From the NCBI RefSeq assembly GCF_001969855.1, contig NZ_MRBL01000005.1, positions 205,007 through 269,006 of the forward strand: DNA of 64,000 bases, written 5' to 3'. The stretch comes from Bacillus haynesii. GTDB taxonomy: Bacteria; Bacillota; Bacilli; Bacillales; Bacillaceae. Shown here piece after piece: positions 49,172 through 58,847 of this stretch. The stretch's first letter is position 1, and every line of letters begins with the position of its first letter. Both the position numbers and the translations under genes were made by a program. The notes under the pieces are model-generated. The model was not told the DNA's origin. It did no database searches and saw only the letters and a program-made list of their open reading frames with translations.

Positions 49172-52100
49172 TATTTTTTCAGTTCAATAAGGAGGTCGCC
49201 GGTTTGAATGGCTTCTCCGTTTGTTACGTGAATATTCTCAACAGTTCCTGAAAACGGAGCCTGGACGGTCGTTTCCATTTTCATTGCTTCATTGATCATT
49301 AAATGATCGCCTTTCTTCACTTGGTCCCCTTTGCTTACAAGAAGCTTAATCACCGTTCCCGGCATGGTTGCCGCGATATGATTCGGGTTTGAACGGTCGG
49401 CTTTCACATTTTGATGAACGGACGATTTGATGCTTTCGTCTTTAATGACCACTTCGCGAGGCTGGCCGTTCAGTTCAAAATAAACGACTCTCGTCGCATC
49501 AGGGCGCGGTTCCCCGATAGAGACAAGTTTGACGATCAGCGTTTTCCCTCTTTCAATCTCGACCTCGATTTCTTCGCCGAGCGTCATGCCGTAGAAGAAG
49601 GTCGGTGTATCAAGCACAGAAATATCCCCGTACAGTTCCGCTGTCTTCACATACTCGGTAAACACTTTCGGATAAAGCGCATATGCGACTGCATCCTGGT
49701 CGGAAAGCTCCAGATCATGCTTTTCTAAGAATTCCGCTTTTATATCGTCAAACGAAACCGGTTCAAGCAGCTCTCCAGGGCGTACAGTAATCGGCTCCTG
49801 CCCTTTTAAAATCAGCTTTTGCAATTTCTCAGGGAATCCGCCGTGAGGCTGGCCGATATAGCCTTTAAAAAGCTCAACAACCGAGTCAGGAAAGTCGAGA
49901 GATTCTCCCCTTTCGTAAATATCATCTTCCGTCAAGTTATTTTGCACCATGTAAAGCGCCATATCCCCGACGACTTTAGATGACGGTGTAACCTTTACGA
50001 TGTCCCCGAACAGGTGGTTAACCCGGCTGTACATTTCTTTCACTTCATTCCAGCGGTCACCAAGGCCGACTCCCTTAGCCTGCTGCTGAAGGTTGCTGTA
50101 TTGGCCGCCAGGCATTTCATGCTTGTAAATTTCGGTATGTGGCGCATTCATACCGCTCTCAAACTCGCTGTAATATTTTCTGACAGACTCCCAATATTGA
50201 GACAACGACTCTACCGCATCGACATTAAACTGCGGACGGCGCTTATCGCCTTCAAGCGCATGGTAAAGCGAGCTGGCACTTGGCTGTGATGTCTGACCCG
50301 CCATAGAGCTGACCGCTACATCGACGATGTCGACGCCTGCTTCTATCGCCTTCGCGTACATAAAAATACCGTTGCCGCTCGTGTCGTGCGTATGCAAATG
50401 GATCGGAATATCGATCGTCTCTTTTAAAGCTGACACCAGTTCGTATGCCGCTTGAGGTCTCAGCAGGCCGGCCATATCTTTAATGCCGAGAATATGCGCC
50501 CCCGCTGCTTCCAGTTCTTTTGCTATTGACGTATAATATTCAAGGTTATATTTGGTTCTGTTCGGATCGAGAATGTCCCCGGTATAGCAGATCGCCGCTT
50601 CGGCAAGCTTGCCTGACTCGCGCACTGCATCAATGGCGAGCGTCATCCCTTTAACCCAGTTCAAGCTGTCAAAAATGCGGAATACATCGATTCCGGCCGC
50701 AGCCGATTCGCTGACAAACTTTTTAATCAGGTTGTCAGGGTAGTTTGTATACCCGACGGCATTCGAAGATCTCAACAACATTTGAAACATCGTATTCGGA
50801 ATTTCCTTCCGCAGCTCCTCGAGCCTTTTCCACGGGTCTTCTTTCAAGAAACGGTAAGCGACATCAAATGTGGCGCCGCCCCACATTTCAAGGCTGAAAA
50901 GCTCTGGCCAGAGTGCAGCCGTCGGATTGGCGATTTTTTTCAGGTCATGCGTTCTGAATCTTGTCGCAAGCAGTGACTGATGGGCATCGCGGAACGTCGT
51001 ATCCGTGAGAAGCACTTCCTCTTGATCTTTCACCCATTTGACGAGCCCTTCGGCTCCGCGTTCATCAAGAATCTGTTTTGTTCCGCTTGCGATTGGCTGA
51101 TCGACATCTGTTTTGACGATCTGCGGCTTATCAAACTCAGGCTTCTTCTTTTTATCGATGCCCGGGAAGCCGTTGACCGTTACGTTCCCGATGTATGTCA
51201 GCATTTTTGTTCCGCGGTCTCTCTGCTTAGGAAAGACAAAGAGTTCTGGCGTTGTATCGATAAAAGACGTATCGTATTGCCCTGTGAGAAACTTTTCGTG
51301 TTTCGCCACATTTTCAAGGAAAGGAATGTTCGTTTTGATTCCCCTGATCCTGAATTCCTGAAGGTTGCGGACCATTTTGGCTGCCGCCTGTTCAAACGTC
51401 AGCGCCCAGGTTGAAAGCTTAACAAGCAGCGAGTCGTAATAAGGTGTAATGACAGCGCCCTGAAAACTGTTTCCGGTATCAAGCCTTACCCCGAAACCGC
51501 CGCCTGAGCGATATGCCATGATTTTGCCTGTGTCAGGCATGAAATTGTTTGACGGGTCTTCAGTCGTAACCCTTGACTGGATCGCATATCCATGCAGCGT
51601 GATGGCATCCTGGTTCGGAATGCTGATTTCGCTGCTGTCCAGACTGAATCCGGCAGCGATCAGGATTTGCGTCTGTACGATATCGACACCCGTCACCATT
51701 TCCGTAATGGTGTGCTCCACCTGAACACGCGGGTTGACTTCAATAAAGAAAAACTCATCGTTCGCAACTAAAAATTCGACCGTACCGGCATTGACATAGT
51801 CAACATTCTTCGCAAGCTTAACGGCTGCATCGCAAATCTTTTCCCGGAGGGATTCAGAAAGCGAAACGCTCGGCGCCACTTCGATGACCTTTTGATGACG
51901 CCTTTGCACAGAGCAGTCGCGGTCGTAAAGGTGAACCACGTTCCCTTCTTTATCTCCGATGACTTGAACTTCAATGTGCTTCGGCTTTTCGATCAGCTTT
52001 TCAACATACACTTCATCATTGCCAAAAGCCGCTTTCGCCTCTGATTTCGCCCTGTTATAGGATTCCTCCAGCTCCGATTCGTCTTTGACGATCCGCATGC

Positions 52101-52614
52101 CGCGGCCGCCGCCGCCAAGCGACGCTTTAATAATAAACGGATATCCGAACTCCTCCGCAAATTGTTTGACCTCCGCTATATCAGCCACTGGTCCGTCGCT
52201 CCCCGGTATGACGGGAATTCCTGCTTTTTCAGCTTGTTCACGGGCTTTCACTTTGTCTCCAAACATATCGAGGTGCTTGGAGGTCGGCCCGATAAAGATG
52301 ATGCCTTCCTCTTCACACCGCTTCGCAAACTGAATGTTTTCTGACAGGAAGCCGTAGCCTGGATGGATGGCATCCACATGGTTGCGTTTTGCAATCTCGA
52401 TGATCCCTTCAATATCAAGATAAGCGTCAATCGGCTTCTTTCCTTCGCCGACCAGGTATGCCTCATCGGCTTTGTATCTGTGGTAAGATCCGCTGTCTTC
52501 TTTAGAATAGATCGCTACCGTACGGATATTCAGTTCTGTGCAGGCGCGAAATACGCGGATAGCGATTTCCCCTCTGTTTGCAACAAGAACTTTTTGAATA
52601 GACTGTTGTGACAT
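49171..52614 (-). CDS. pyc: Pyruvate carboxylase
   Basis: Biotin enzyme of 1,147 residues (B. subtilis 1,148) that makes oxaloacetate from pyruvate, bicarbonate and ATP. The biotin carboxylase domain (about 1-460) has the ATP-grasp loop SLGGGGRGMRIV. The carboxyltransferase domain (about 530-810) shows TDTTFRDAHQSLLATR and the metal site HLHTHDTSGNG. The tetramerisation region and biotin carrier domain follow, with biotinyl Lys1112 in EAMKMET. I chose ATG at 52614 (MSQQSIQKV), six bases after GAGGGGG. Confidence 0.97.
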   Translation of the reverse strand: MSQQSIQKVLVANRGEIAIRVFRACTELNIRTVAIYSKEDSGSYHRYKADEAYLVGEGKKPIDAYLDIEGIIEIAKRNHVDAIHPGYGFLSENIQFAKRCEEEGIIFIGPTSKHLDMFGDKVKAREQAEKAGIPVIPGSDGPVADIAEVKQFAEEFGYPFIIKASLGGGGRGMRIVKDESELEESYNRAKSEAKAAFGNDEVYVEKLIEKPKHIEVQVIGDKEGNVVHLYDRDCSVQRRHQKVIEVAPSVSLSESLREKICDAAVKLAKNVDYVNAGTVEFLVANDEFFFIEVNPRVQVEHTITEMVTGVDIVQTQILIAAGFSLDSSEISIPNQDAITLHGYAIQSRVTTEDPSNNFMPDTGKIMAYRSGGGFGVRLDTGNSFQGAVITPYYDSLLVKLSTWALTFEQAAAKMVRNLQEFRIRGIKTNIPFLENVAKHEKFLTGQYDTSFIDTTPELFVFPKQRDRGTKMLTYIGNVTVNGFPGIDKKKKPEFDKPQIVKTDVDQPIASGTKQILDERGAEGLVKWVKDQEEVLLTDTTFRDAHQSLLATRFRTHDLKKIANPTAALWPELFSLEMWGGATFDVAYRFLKEDPWKRLEELRKEIPNTMFQMLLRSSNAVGYTNYPDNLIKKFVSESAAAGIDVFRIFDSLNWVKGMTLAIDAVRESGKLAEAAICYTGDILDPNRTKYNLEYYTSIAKELEAAGAHILGIKDMAGLLRPQAAYELVSALKETIDIPIHLHTHDTSGNGIFMYAKAIEAGVDIVDVAVSSMAGQTSQPSASSLYHALEGDKRRPQFNVDAVESLSQYWESVRKYYSEFESGMNAPHTEIYKHEMPGGQYSNLQQQAKGVGLGDRWNEVKEMYSRVNHLFGDIVKVTPSSKVVGDMALYMVQNNLTEDDIYERGESLDFPDSVVELFKGYIGQPHGGFPEKLQKLILKGQEPITVRPGELLEPVSFDDIKAEFLEKHDLELSDQDAVAYALYPKVFTEYVKTAELYGDISVLDTPTFFYGMTLGEEIEVEIERGKTLIVKLVSIGEPRPDATRVVYFELNGQPREVVIKDESIKSSVHQNVKADRSNPNHIAATMPGTVIKLLVSKGDQVKKGDHLMINEAMKMETTVQAPFSGTVENIHVTNGEAIQTGDLLIELKK

Positions 52615-52692
52615 GTCGTTCCCCCTCATCCGCTGTTTTAAGTATGTATCTATTCTAAATGAATCGGATGGGCATTGTACACGCTTAGTTTT

Positions 52693-53904
52693 TTAAAAAT
52701 TTATACTTTTTTTATATTGATTTTCTTTGGTTTTTGTAGTATTAACAGGCTGTTTTCGTTTGAACCGATCAAAGTATTCATTAAACATGCTGATGTTCAC
52801 CAATATCCCCGCGCTTGCCATCAGCAGAATGAGCGATGACCCTCCATAGCTGATAAACGGAAGCGTCACCCCTGTCAAAGGAATCAAGCCGGATATGCCG
52901 CCAAGGTTCACGAAAGACTGGATGGCGATCATGCTCGATATCCCGATCGCAAGCAAACTTCCAAACGGATCGTCGCATTTTCTCGCAATATAAAACCCTT
53001 TTAAAACGATGAAAGCGAGCAGCAGCACGACAAAAAGGACACCGAAAATACCGAGCTCCTCAGCGATGACTGCCATAATAAAATCGGTATGCGTTTCAGG
53101 CAGATACCCATACTTCTGTACGCTCTCGCCGAGGCCTAGGCCGAACAGCCCCCCAGAACCGATCGCCAAGTAGGAATTGACGACTTGAAAGCCAGAATCT
53201 CCCGCGTCTTTAAAGGGGTTTTGGTAGCTTTCAAACCGCTTCAACCGTCCTTCTGTTAAAATGCTGTCCCAGTTGAAATAAATGAGCGGGCTGACGAGCA
53301 CAAGGACAGCCCCGGCCAAAAGCACGAGCTTTAACAGCGTTTTGCCGCTGAATCCCGAGCACAAAATAATGCACAAAGCGATTAAAGCGATGATAAAAGC
53401 CGTTCCCACATCCGGCTGAGCAGCGACCAGGGCGCAAATGAAAAGCGTGATGATCGCAGGAGGGGCGATTCCGGCTCCCAAGTTGTCAATATAGCTTTGC
53501 TTTTTGGCGTAGACGGAAGAAAGATACAAGATGATGGTCAGCTTGACAAACTCCCCCGGCTGGATGCCGTAATTCGAAACCCTGAACCAGCTTTGGGCAT
53601 TCCCGGCCACATGTCCGACAACAAACAGCCCGAACAAAGCGACGACGGAAATGAGCAGCAAAAACTTTTGGAATTTTTGATTGGCAAAAGCCTTATACGG
53701 AAAAAGCGCCGCGCATAAAAATATGACGGTTCCGAGCGCCAAAAACATCAGCTGCCTGTCAAAAAAGTAGCTGCTGTCTTGTCCGTACCTTGTCACGGCT
53801 GTGATCATGCTTGAGCTGTATACCATGACGAGCCCGAACCCGCACAGCAGGAATACAGCGAAGATTAATGAATAATCATAGGATTTGAGCATTCTTTTTA
53901 TCAT
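52693..53904 (-). CDS. ftsW: Cell division SEDS peptidoglycan glycosyltransferase FtsW
   Basis: Polytopic membrane enzyme of 403 residues (same as B. subtilis YlaO), with about ten membrane segments. It polymerises septal glycan with PbpB. SEDS motifs are visible: AQSWFRVSNYGIQPGEFVK, QPDVGTAF, GGLFGLGLGESVQK and the PLTGVTLPFISYGGSS region. It is a homologue of SpoVE in this window. I chose ATG at 53904, with AGAGGAT upstream, which gives the exact family length. As in B. subtilis it lies outside the dcw cluster, next to pyc. Confidence 0.95.
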   Translation of the reverse strand: MIKRMLKSYDYSLIFAVFLLCGFGLVMVYSSSMITAVTRYGQDSSYFFDRQLMFLALGTVIFLCAALFPYKAFANQKFQKFLLLISVVALFGLFVVGHVAGNAQSWFRVSNYGIQPGEFVKLTIILYLSSVYAKKQSYIDNLGAGIAPPAIITLFICALVAAQPDVGTAFIIALIALCIILCSGFSGKTLLKLVLLAGAVLVLVSPLIYFNWDSILTEGRLKRFESYQNPFKDAGDSGFQVVNSYLAIGSGGLFGLGLGESVQKYGYLPETHTDFIMAVIAEELGIFGVLFVVLLLAFIVLKGFYIARKCDDPFGSLLAIGISSMIAIQSFVNLGGISGLIPLTGVTLPFISYGGSSLILLMASAGILVNISMFNEYFDRFKRKQPVNTTKTKENQYKKSINF

Positions 53905-54237
53905 ATTATTATCCTCTTCCTTACTTGCCTTCAAAATGTGTTTGTGGTAACTCCTTCGTTATTTTACTACACTTTCTTAAAAAGCACGAAAGATACCCTT
54001 TTCATAAGACTTCGAATCTCGTCAGAAAGAAAAGTCCGTCTGTTCCAAGACTGCCATTCTATTTTTTTATCGGCATACCATGCGTCTTCGTTTATTCGGC
54101 ACGAACAGCGGCCAATCCTTCATCAACGGACGTTTTCTTTCTCATTCCATAACAAAAAAAGCCTGCCGGCAGTTTGTTTCTATCGAAACGTCGTCGACAA
54201 GCTGACTCAGACAGAAAGATTCTGCTGAGGTGTTCAT
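53905..54237. other. Gap between ftsW and ylaN
   Basis: There is no supported gene in these 333 bases. A short palindrome CTGCCGGCAG with a following T-run on the minus strand (about 54151-54170) could be a weak ylaN terminator. The rest shows no clear hairpins, and any short frames lack ribosome sites. Confidence 0.4.
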
Positions 54238-54519
54238 TTATTTTTTTGTAAATGCATCATGTAATGCAGACAATTCACGTTCCAGCCTGTAAAGCAGTTC
54301 TTTACCCTCTTCTTCATCCACTAATCCAAGGCGGACAGCAAAATCAATTTCCCTAGAGAGTCCGAACATTTGTGTATCTAAAACCTCTTCATAAAGAGGA
54401 CATTGAGGCATCGTTAAGTTGTCCATTTGCACTTGAATCAGCTTTAAGATTTTATCAGCATCACGTTTTAACAGGGCAAGTGCTTTTTCACGATGGTCGA
54501 CTACAATCTCAGACGCCAA
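54238..54519 (-). CDS. ylaN: YlaN, essential iron-homeostasis protein
   Basis: The 93-residue helical protein belongs to the UPF0358 family. B. subtilis YlaN is essential under standard conditions but dispensable with added iron, and recent work links it to Fur. The sequence is strongly conserved ([20 protein letters not shown]). The start is TTG at 54519, behind GGAGGGA. Confidence 0.92.
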   Translation of the reverse strand: MASEIVVDHREKALALLKRDADKILKLIQVQMDNLTMPQCPLYEEVLDTQMFGLSREIDFAVRLGLVDEEEGKELLYRLERELSALHDAFTKK

Positions 54520-54651
54520 AAGTATCCCTCCGTTCCCCAGGCGAGTACCTAATTCTTCTATTTATGATAAAGCCTCAGCCGAAAAAAAGCAAGCTATTTC
54601 TGTCCTTTCGCCGTATTTCAAAGACTCGAATTTTAAGCTTCCGCTCACATT

Positions 54652-55581
54652 TTAAAAAATGCTTAAACTGTAATTCGCAGATAATAGCTCTAAAAGCCGG
54701 ATTCCGGCGATGCTGTTTCCCTTTTCATCGAGCGAGGGCCCGAAGATGCCGATGCCGAAACGGTATGGGGACAGCCCCATGATCCCTCCAGAAACCCCGC
54801 TTTTGGCGGGAATGCCGATTTTGATTGCGAATTCGCCGCTGGCATTATACATTCCGCACGTCACCATAAATGTCTTGCAAATTCTCGCGATATCCTTCGG
54901 TATGATTTGCTCTCCCGTTTCGGGATGCTTGCCGTTCAAAGCAAAAACAGAGCCGATTTTCGCCAGGTCTAGGCTGTTCATTTCAATGGCGCACTGTTTT
55001 GTATATACATCCATGACATCCTCAACCTCAGCCTGAAAAATGCCGTGCTCTTTCATGTAATAGCACATCGCCCTGTTGACCATCGAGGTTTCAAATTCAG
55101 ATTCGGCGACCTTCTCACAAAAGGTAATATTCCGGTTATTTGCAAGTTTTTTAATAAAATCAAGCAGCCTGCCGATCTTATCGGTGTTCGTCCCTCCTTT
55201 AATCATGCTTGTGACCACCAATGCTCCGGCGTTTATCATCGGATTCAGCGGCTTCCCCGGGTTGACGGTTTCAAGTTTGATGATGGAGTTAAACGGATCA
55301 CCAGTCGGCTCTTGCCCTACATAATGAAACACTTTTTCCGGGCCGTGATCGATCAGGACAAGGGCAAGCGACAATACTTTTGATATGCTTTGCAGAGTGA
55401 AAGCTTTTTCCACATCCCCCGCTGATATACACGTCCCGTCTGTAAAGTAGACCGCCGCCGACAAATCGTCCTCCGATAATTCGGCCAAAGCCGGTATGTA
55501 AGATGCAACCTTTCCTTTTCCCGTCACTTTTTTCGCTTCTGTGACAAAATATTCGAGCTCCTCATTATGCCGGCAATTCAA
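54652..55581 (-). CDS. glsA: Glutaminase (GlsA2/YlaM)
   Basis: The 309-residue enzyme of the beta-lactamase-like glutaminase family hydrolyses glutamine to glutamate and ammonia. The catalytic Ser65-x-x-Lys68 (LQSISKVLS) is present. So are GQEPTGDPFNSI, NPMINAGALV and SGVSGGIMG. The best start is TTG at 55581: GGAGGG lies seven bases upstream, and the length then equals B. subtilis YlaM. In-frame starts further upstream (ATG at 55596) lie at or before this ribosome site. Confidence 0.92.
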   Translation of the reverse strand: MNCRHNEELEYFVTEAKKVTGKGKVASYIPALAELSEDDLSAAVYFTDGTCISAGDVEKAFTLQSISKVLSLALVLIDHGPEKVFHYVGQEPTGDPFNSIIKLETVNPGKPLNPMINAGALVVTSMIKGGTNTDKIGRLLDFIKKLANNRNITFCEKVAESEFETSMVNRAMCYYMKEHGIFQAEVEDVMDVYTKQCAIEMNSLDLAKIGSVFALNGKHPETGEQIIPKDIARICKTFMVTCGMYNASGEFAIKIGIPAKSGVSGGIMGLSPYRFGIGIFGPSLDEKGNSIAGIRLLELLSANYSLSIF

Positions 55582-55700
55582 GTTTTTTCCCTCCATCCGA
55601 GCGCCATTGCTGTTATCTTTCCCGGAGAGGGCTTTTGTTATGAGAAGTGACAATTCGAAAGAAAGCGCTTATAATTTTTTGTGAGGGAGTGGTAGAAGAC

Positions 55701-56183
55701 ATGAGCATTGTAACGATCACAGGAAATGTAAAGTATCCGATTACGCTCGATCCGAGCGTCTGGATTTTTGATGACCGAAAATTCGATCTCGATCAGTTCT
55801 TTTCACATTTCGGAGAGGTACAGGATGAAGATGACGACCTTGTGATTGACAGGGAACGGCAAATCAGGGAAGGTGCTGTATCGCCGCCGACGCTGAAATC
55901 AGAGAAAAAGTATGAAAAGGAAAAATTGCTTGACGGCACTTTCGGGATCAAGCTTGAGCCTTTTTTGAAAAATGCGGAGGTGTCAGGCTCCGCCGTCAAA
56001 TGCCTCTTCAAAACGGAAGGTGAAGACGTTTCCGTTCCGATCGAAGAAGCGGGCGGCATGATTCTCTGCTTCAGCAACAAAGGCAAGCCGCTTGGCGAAG
56101 ACGGGCCTGTACACGTTTATTTTCCCGACGGTTCAAACAGGATGACTCCTGTGAAACGAGTAAAAGAAATTCACATTGTTTAA
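55701..56183 (+). CDS. ylaL: YlaL, hypothetical conserved protein
   Basis: The 160-residue acidic protein begins MSIVTITGNVKYPITLDPSVWIFDDRKFDL (in shorter pieces: MSIVTITGNVKYP, DPSVWIFDDRKFDL). It fits B. subtilis YlaL by recall and position. No known domain is obvious, and it has no signal peptide or membrane segment. I chose ATG at 55701, behind GGGAGTGG. It faces ylaK tail to tail. Confidence 0.8.
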   Translation: MSIVTITGNVKYPITLDPSVWIFDDRKFDLDQFFSHFGEVQDEDDDLVIDRERQIREGAVSPPTLKSEKKYEKEKLLDGTFGIKLEPFLKNAEVSGSAVKCLFKTEGEDVSVPIEEAGGMILCFSNKGKPLGEDGPVHVYFPDGSNRMTPVKRVKEIHIV

Positions 56184-56236
56184 AACAGCAACTGGTGCGC
56201 CGGAGGCGATGAAAAACTCCGCCTCCCCTTTTCCCC

Positions 56237-56270
56237 GGCCGGGTTTTCGGCTCTTGCCGGCGACCCGGCC
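56237..56270 (+). repeat. Very GC-rich hairpin downstream of ylaL
   Basis: Arms GGCCGGGT (56237-56244) and ACCCGGCC (56263-56270) enclose a second stem CGGC/GCCG around TCTT. The base composition is far richer in G and C than the surroundings. No T-run follows. Confidence 0.5.
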
Positions 56271-56289
56271 CGCGTGCCACGCAAGTAGA

Positions 56290-56316
56290 AACCTGGGCTA
56301 AAAGCCCGGGTTTTTT
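56290..56316 (+). terminator. Terminator of ylaL, also possible for ylaK
   Basis: Hairpin ACCTGGGCT / AGCCCGGGT followed by TTTTT on the plus strand. The minus-strand side has only a short T stretch, so the terminator favours ylaL. Confidence 0.7.
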
Positions 56317-56318
56317 AA

Positions 56319-57647
56319 TTACAGCAGATCAGCAGCAAGCCTTGCAAGCCGGGAGCGCTCTCCTTTTAAAAGCTTCACGTTTCCGGAAATTTTTTGATCC
56401 TTAAAGCGCTCTACAACATAGGACAGGCCGTTGTTCATCGCATCCAGATAAGGATGGTCGATCTGTTCGGTGTCACCCATCAATACGATTTTGCTGCCTT
56501 CCCCGACGCGTGTCAGAAGCGTTTTGACTTCATGCTTGGTCAGATTTTGGGCCTCATCGATGATGATGAACTGGTCGGGAATGCTTCTGCCCCTTATATA
56601 TGTGAGGGCTTCGACTTGAATGGAGCCCATCCCCGCTAAAATATCATCAAGTTCCCCCGGCTTTTTTGCATTGAACAAGTATTCCAGGTTATCAAAAATA
56701 GGCTGGACCCACGGACGCAGTTTTTCTTCTTTTTCACCCGGAAGATAGCCGAGATCTTTTCCGACAGGAACGATCGGCCTCGTGACAACAAGCTTTTTAA
56801 AATTCCCCAGGTCCTCTGTCTGCAGCAGCCCCGCTGCCAGCGCAAGCAGGGTTTTTCCTGTGCCGGCTTTTCCGATCAGGGTGACAAGCGGAATATCTTG
56901 TCTTAAAAGAAGTTCCAGCGCCATCGTCTGCTGTACATTTCGCGAACGGATGCCCCAAACCTGCTCCTGATCAAAAACAAGCTTTTTAACGGATTTTCCG
57001 CTTTGATCAACGATTCCAACCGCAGAGGATGATCCGCCGAGCGCGTCCTTCATAACGACAAACTGGTTCGGACACAGCGCCTCTCTGCTGATTTCGTCAA
57101 CCGGCAAATCGTGATGTTCGAAAAATGAATTCATCTGATCCGAGCGAATATACAGATCCGTATAACCGCTGTATATATCATTATTGTCGACAACCCTGTC
57201 GTGCAAAAAATCCTCTGACATCAAGCCGATGGCATCAGCTTTGACGCGGATCAGCATATCTTTGCTGACAAGGATAACCGGCCTGCCGCCTTCTTTCGTT
57301 TCTTCTTCAAGGCTGAGGTTTTTCGCTACGGCTAAAATCCGGTTGTCGCTAGTTTTTTCGATAAAGATTTCCTGAAGCTGCTGAAAAGAGCGATGATTAA
57401 GCTCGATTCTCAAGCTTCCTCCGTTTGGGAGAGGAACATTTTCATACAGCCTTCCTTTTAAACGCAAATCATCTATCAATTTAGATACGCGCCTTGCATT
57501 CCTCCCGATTTCATCCATGTAGCGTTTCTTTGAATCGACTTCCTCCAATACGACAGCCGGGATGACAACCTCGTTATCTTCAAAAGAAAAGATTGAATTC
57601 GGATCCTGCAATAACACATTCGTATCTAGCACATAAATTTTACTCAA
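56319..57647 (-). CDS. ylaK: PIN-domain and PhoH-family ATPase YlaK
   Basis: The 442-residue PhoH2-type protein has an N-terminal PIN nuclease domain (about 4-140) with acidic residues in YVLDTNVLLQD and SDNRILAVA. A PhoH helicase-like ATPase follows (about 235-442), with Walker A GKAGTGKTLLA and Walker B FIIIDEAQN. PIN-PhoH fusions act on RNA in other bacteria; the substrate here is unknown. The B. subtilis protein has the same length. Confidence 0.94.
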   Translation of the reverse strand: MSKIYVLDTNVLLQDPNSIFSFEDNEVVIPAVVLEEVDSKKRYMDEIGRNARRVSKLIDDLRLKGRLYENVPLPNGGSLRIELNHRSFQQLQEIFIEKTSDNRILAVAKNLSLEEETKEGGRPVILVSKDMLIRVKADAIGLMSEDFLHDRVVDNNDIYSGYTDLYIRSDQMNSFFEHHDLPVDEISREALCPNQFVVMKDALGGSSSAVGIVDQSGKSVKKLVFDQEQVWGIRSRNVQQTMALELLLRQDIPLVTLIGKAGTGKTLLALAAGLLQTEDLGNFKKLVVTRPIVPVGKDLGYLPGEKEEKLRPWVQPIFDNLEYLFNAKKPGELDDILAGMGSIQVEALTYIRGRSIPDQFIIIDEAQNLTKHEVKTLLTRVGEGSKIVLMGDTEQIDHPYLDAMNNGLSYVVERFKDQKISGNVKLLKGERSRLARLAADLL

Positions 57648-57803
57648 TCTTCCGCCTCCTGATCAGGATTTTTAGCCTTTTCTTTTTCATTTGGGTTAAA
57701 AGCTGATGGAGCGCCCGCTAAAATATATGTTTTTGTGAATAAAGATAGAAGGTTAATTCAACAATAAAAATTAATGAAAGCATTTTTAAGGAGGCAACCT
57801 CAA

Positions 57804-58418
57804 GTGCGAATCTTTTTTTTGATCCTAATTCAAACCGTTATGCTGCTTTCAGCCTGCGGCATTCAAAATAATGCCCGAAATGAAGCGAATGAGCTTCCCG
57901 GCAACAGACCGATTCATGTGAAAAATAGCGCCCAGGAGCCGGTAAACCGTGAAGACGGACAAGCCATCTCACGGCGCCTTGTGAAGATCACAGAAAGCGT
58001 TCCGGGTGTCAATGATGCGACCGCCGTCGTGCTCGGCAGGCTCGCCGTCGTCGGAATTGATGTGAAAGACAATTTGGAACGCAGCAAAGTCGAATCCATT
58101 AAGTATTCGGTCGCTGAAGCTCTGCAGAATGACCCTTACGGAGCAAATGCCGCCGTTGTCGCGGATCCCGACACTGTAAACCGCCTGCGGGCAATGGGCA
58201 GAGAAATTCAAGCGGGACGTCCTGTCAAAGGGATTCTCGACGAGCTGGCAGCCATCGTCGGGCGCGTCCTTCCTGAAGTGCCGAACGACGCAACAGACAA
58301 CCAGCAAACAAATCCTACAAAATCCAACAACGACCAGCTGAATGAAAGAAATCAGAATCAGCTCGAAAAGAAGCAGAATAACCAATCGAACAAGCATATG
58401 AAAAATCGGCAGCAATAA
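57804..58418 (+). CDS. ylaJ: Sporulation lipoprotein YlaJ (YhcN/YlaJ family)
   Basis: Lipoprotein of 204 residues. The signal ends in lipobox LSAC, with Cys18 as the lipid attachment site. The YhcN/YlaJ domain (about 58-165) includes SVPGVNDATAVVLGRLAVVGIDV, and the C-terminus is a low-complexity Asn/Gln-rich tail. YhcN family members are spore inner-membrane or cortex proteins. I chose GTG at 57804, with AAGGAGG nine bases upstream; the earlier in-frame ATG overlaps that ribosome site. Confidence 0.9.
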   Translation: MRIFFLILIQTVMLLSACGIQNNARNEANELPGNRPIHVKNSAQEPVNREDGQAISRRLVKITESVPGVNDATAVVLGRLAVVGIDVKDNLERSKVESIKYSVAEALQNDPYGANAAVVADPDTVNRLRAMGREIQAGRPVKGILDELAAIVGRVLPEVPNDATDNQQTNPTKSNNDQLNERNQNQLEKKQNNQSNKHMKNRQQ

Positions 58419-58428
58419 CTTTAAAAAA

Positions 58429-58475
58429 GTCTGTGCCACTGTTTTCTTGACGGCACAGGCTTTTCCCTTTTTTCT
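58429..58475 (+). terminator. Terminator of ylaJ
   Basis: Hairpin CTGTGCC / GGCACAG with a 14-base loop, followed by TTTTCCCTTTTTT. Confidence 0.7.
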
Positions 58476-58486
58476 AAAGGAGAAAA

Positions 58487-58515
58487 TTTATTTGTCTGAT
58501 TGATTAAGGTATAAT
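58487..58515 (+). promoter_or_regulatory. Likely SigA promoter of ylaI
   Basis: Perfect TATAAT at 58510-58515, with a weak TTTATT at 58487-58492 (17-bp spacer), 24 bases before the ylaI start. Confidence 0.5.
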
Positions 58516-58538
58516 GAATCGTAAGCGAGGTGAATCAA

Positions 58539-58745
58539 GTGAGGGTAAAGTGTTCATTGTGTGACAAAATCGAAAAAATCGATGATGACACACTCATTGC
58601 CAAACGTCTCCGAAACCGGCCGATACATACCTATATGTGCCATGAATGCAGCGAACGAATTAAAACCAAAACCGAAAACCGGATGAAAACAGGCCGTTTT
58701 AAGTTATATCCGCACAGAAAAAATAAAGAGCAGATCAAGTCATAA
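58539..58745 (+). CDS. ylaI: YlaI, small zinc-ribbon protein (DUF2197)
   Basis: The 68-residue basic protein has two CxxC pairs (CSLC at residues 5-8 and CHEC further on), so it is probably a zinc ribbon. The start is GTG at 58539 behind GCGAGGTGA; the earlier in-frame GTG is part of that ribosome site. It matches B. subtilis YlaI. Function is unknown. Confidence 0.88.
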   Translation: MRVKCSLCDKIEKIDDDTLIAKRLRNRPIHTYMCHECSERIKTKTENRMKTGRFKLYPHRKNKEQIKS

Positions 58746-58773
58746 AAGCATGGACAAGCTCCATGCTTTTTTA
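58744..58773 (+). terminator. Terminator of ylaI
   Basis: Hairpin AAAAGCATGG / CCATGCTTTT followed by TTATT. Confidence 0.85.
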
Positions 58774-58781
58774 TTATCTTT

Positions 58782-58799
58782 TTGTTACACAAGAAACAA
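58782..58799 (+). promoter_or_regulatory. Palindromic operator 1 upstream of the monooxygenase
   Basis: TTGTTACACAAGAAACAA is an 18-bp imperfect palindrome. It shares the pattern TTGTTWCACAMGWAACAA with operator 2 and lies upstream of the -35. It is a typical size for a MarR-family binding site. Confidence 0.6.
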
Positions 58800-58814
58800 A
58801 ATTAAAGATTATAG

Positions 58815-58843
58815 TTGATAAACATTTTCATTTGTAGTATTTT
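58815..58843 (+). promoter_or_regulatory. Candidate promoter of the monooxygenase gene
   Basis: TTGATA (58815-58820), a 17-bp spacer and TATTTT (58838-58843). Operator 2 starts five bases downstream, where it would block initiation. Confidence 0.45.
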
Positions 58844-58847
58844 TAAA

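Noticed and set aside
53905..54237. Small frames in the ftsW-ylaN gap
   Set aside because: None has a ribosome site; a 17-codon minus-strand frame was the best and is too weak to call.
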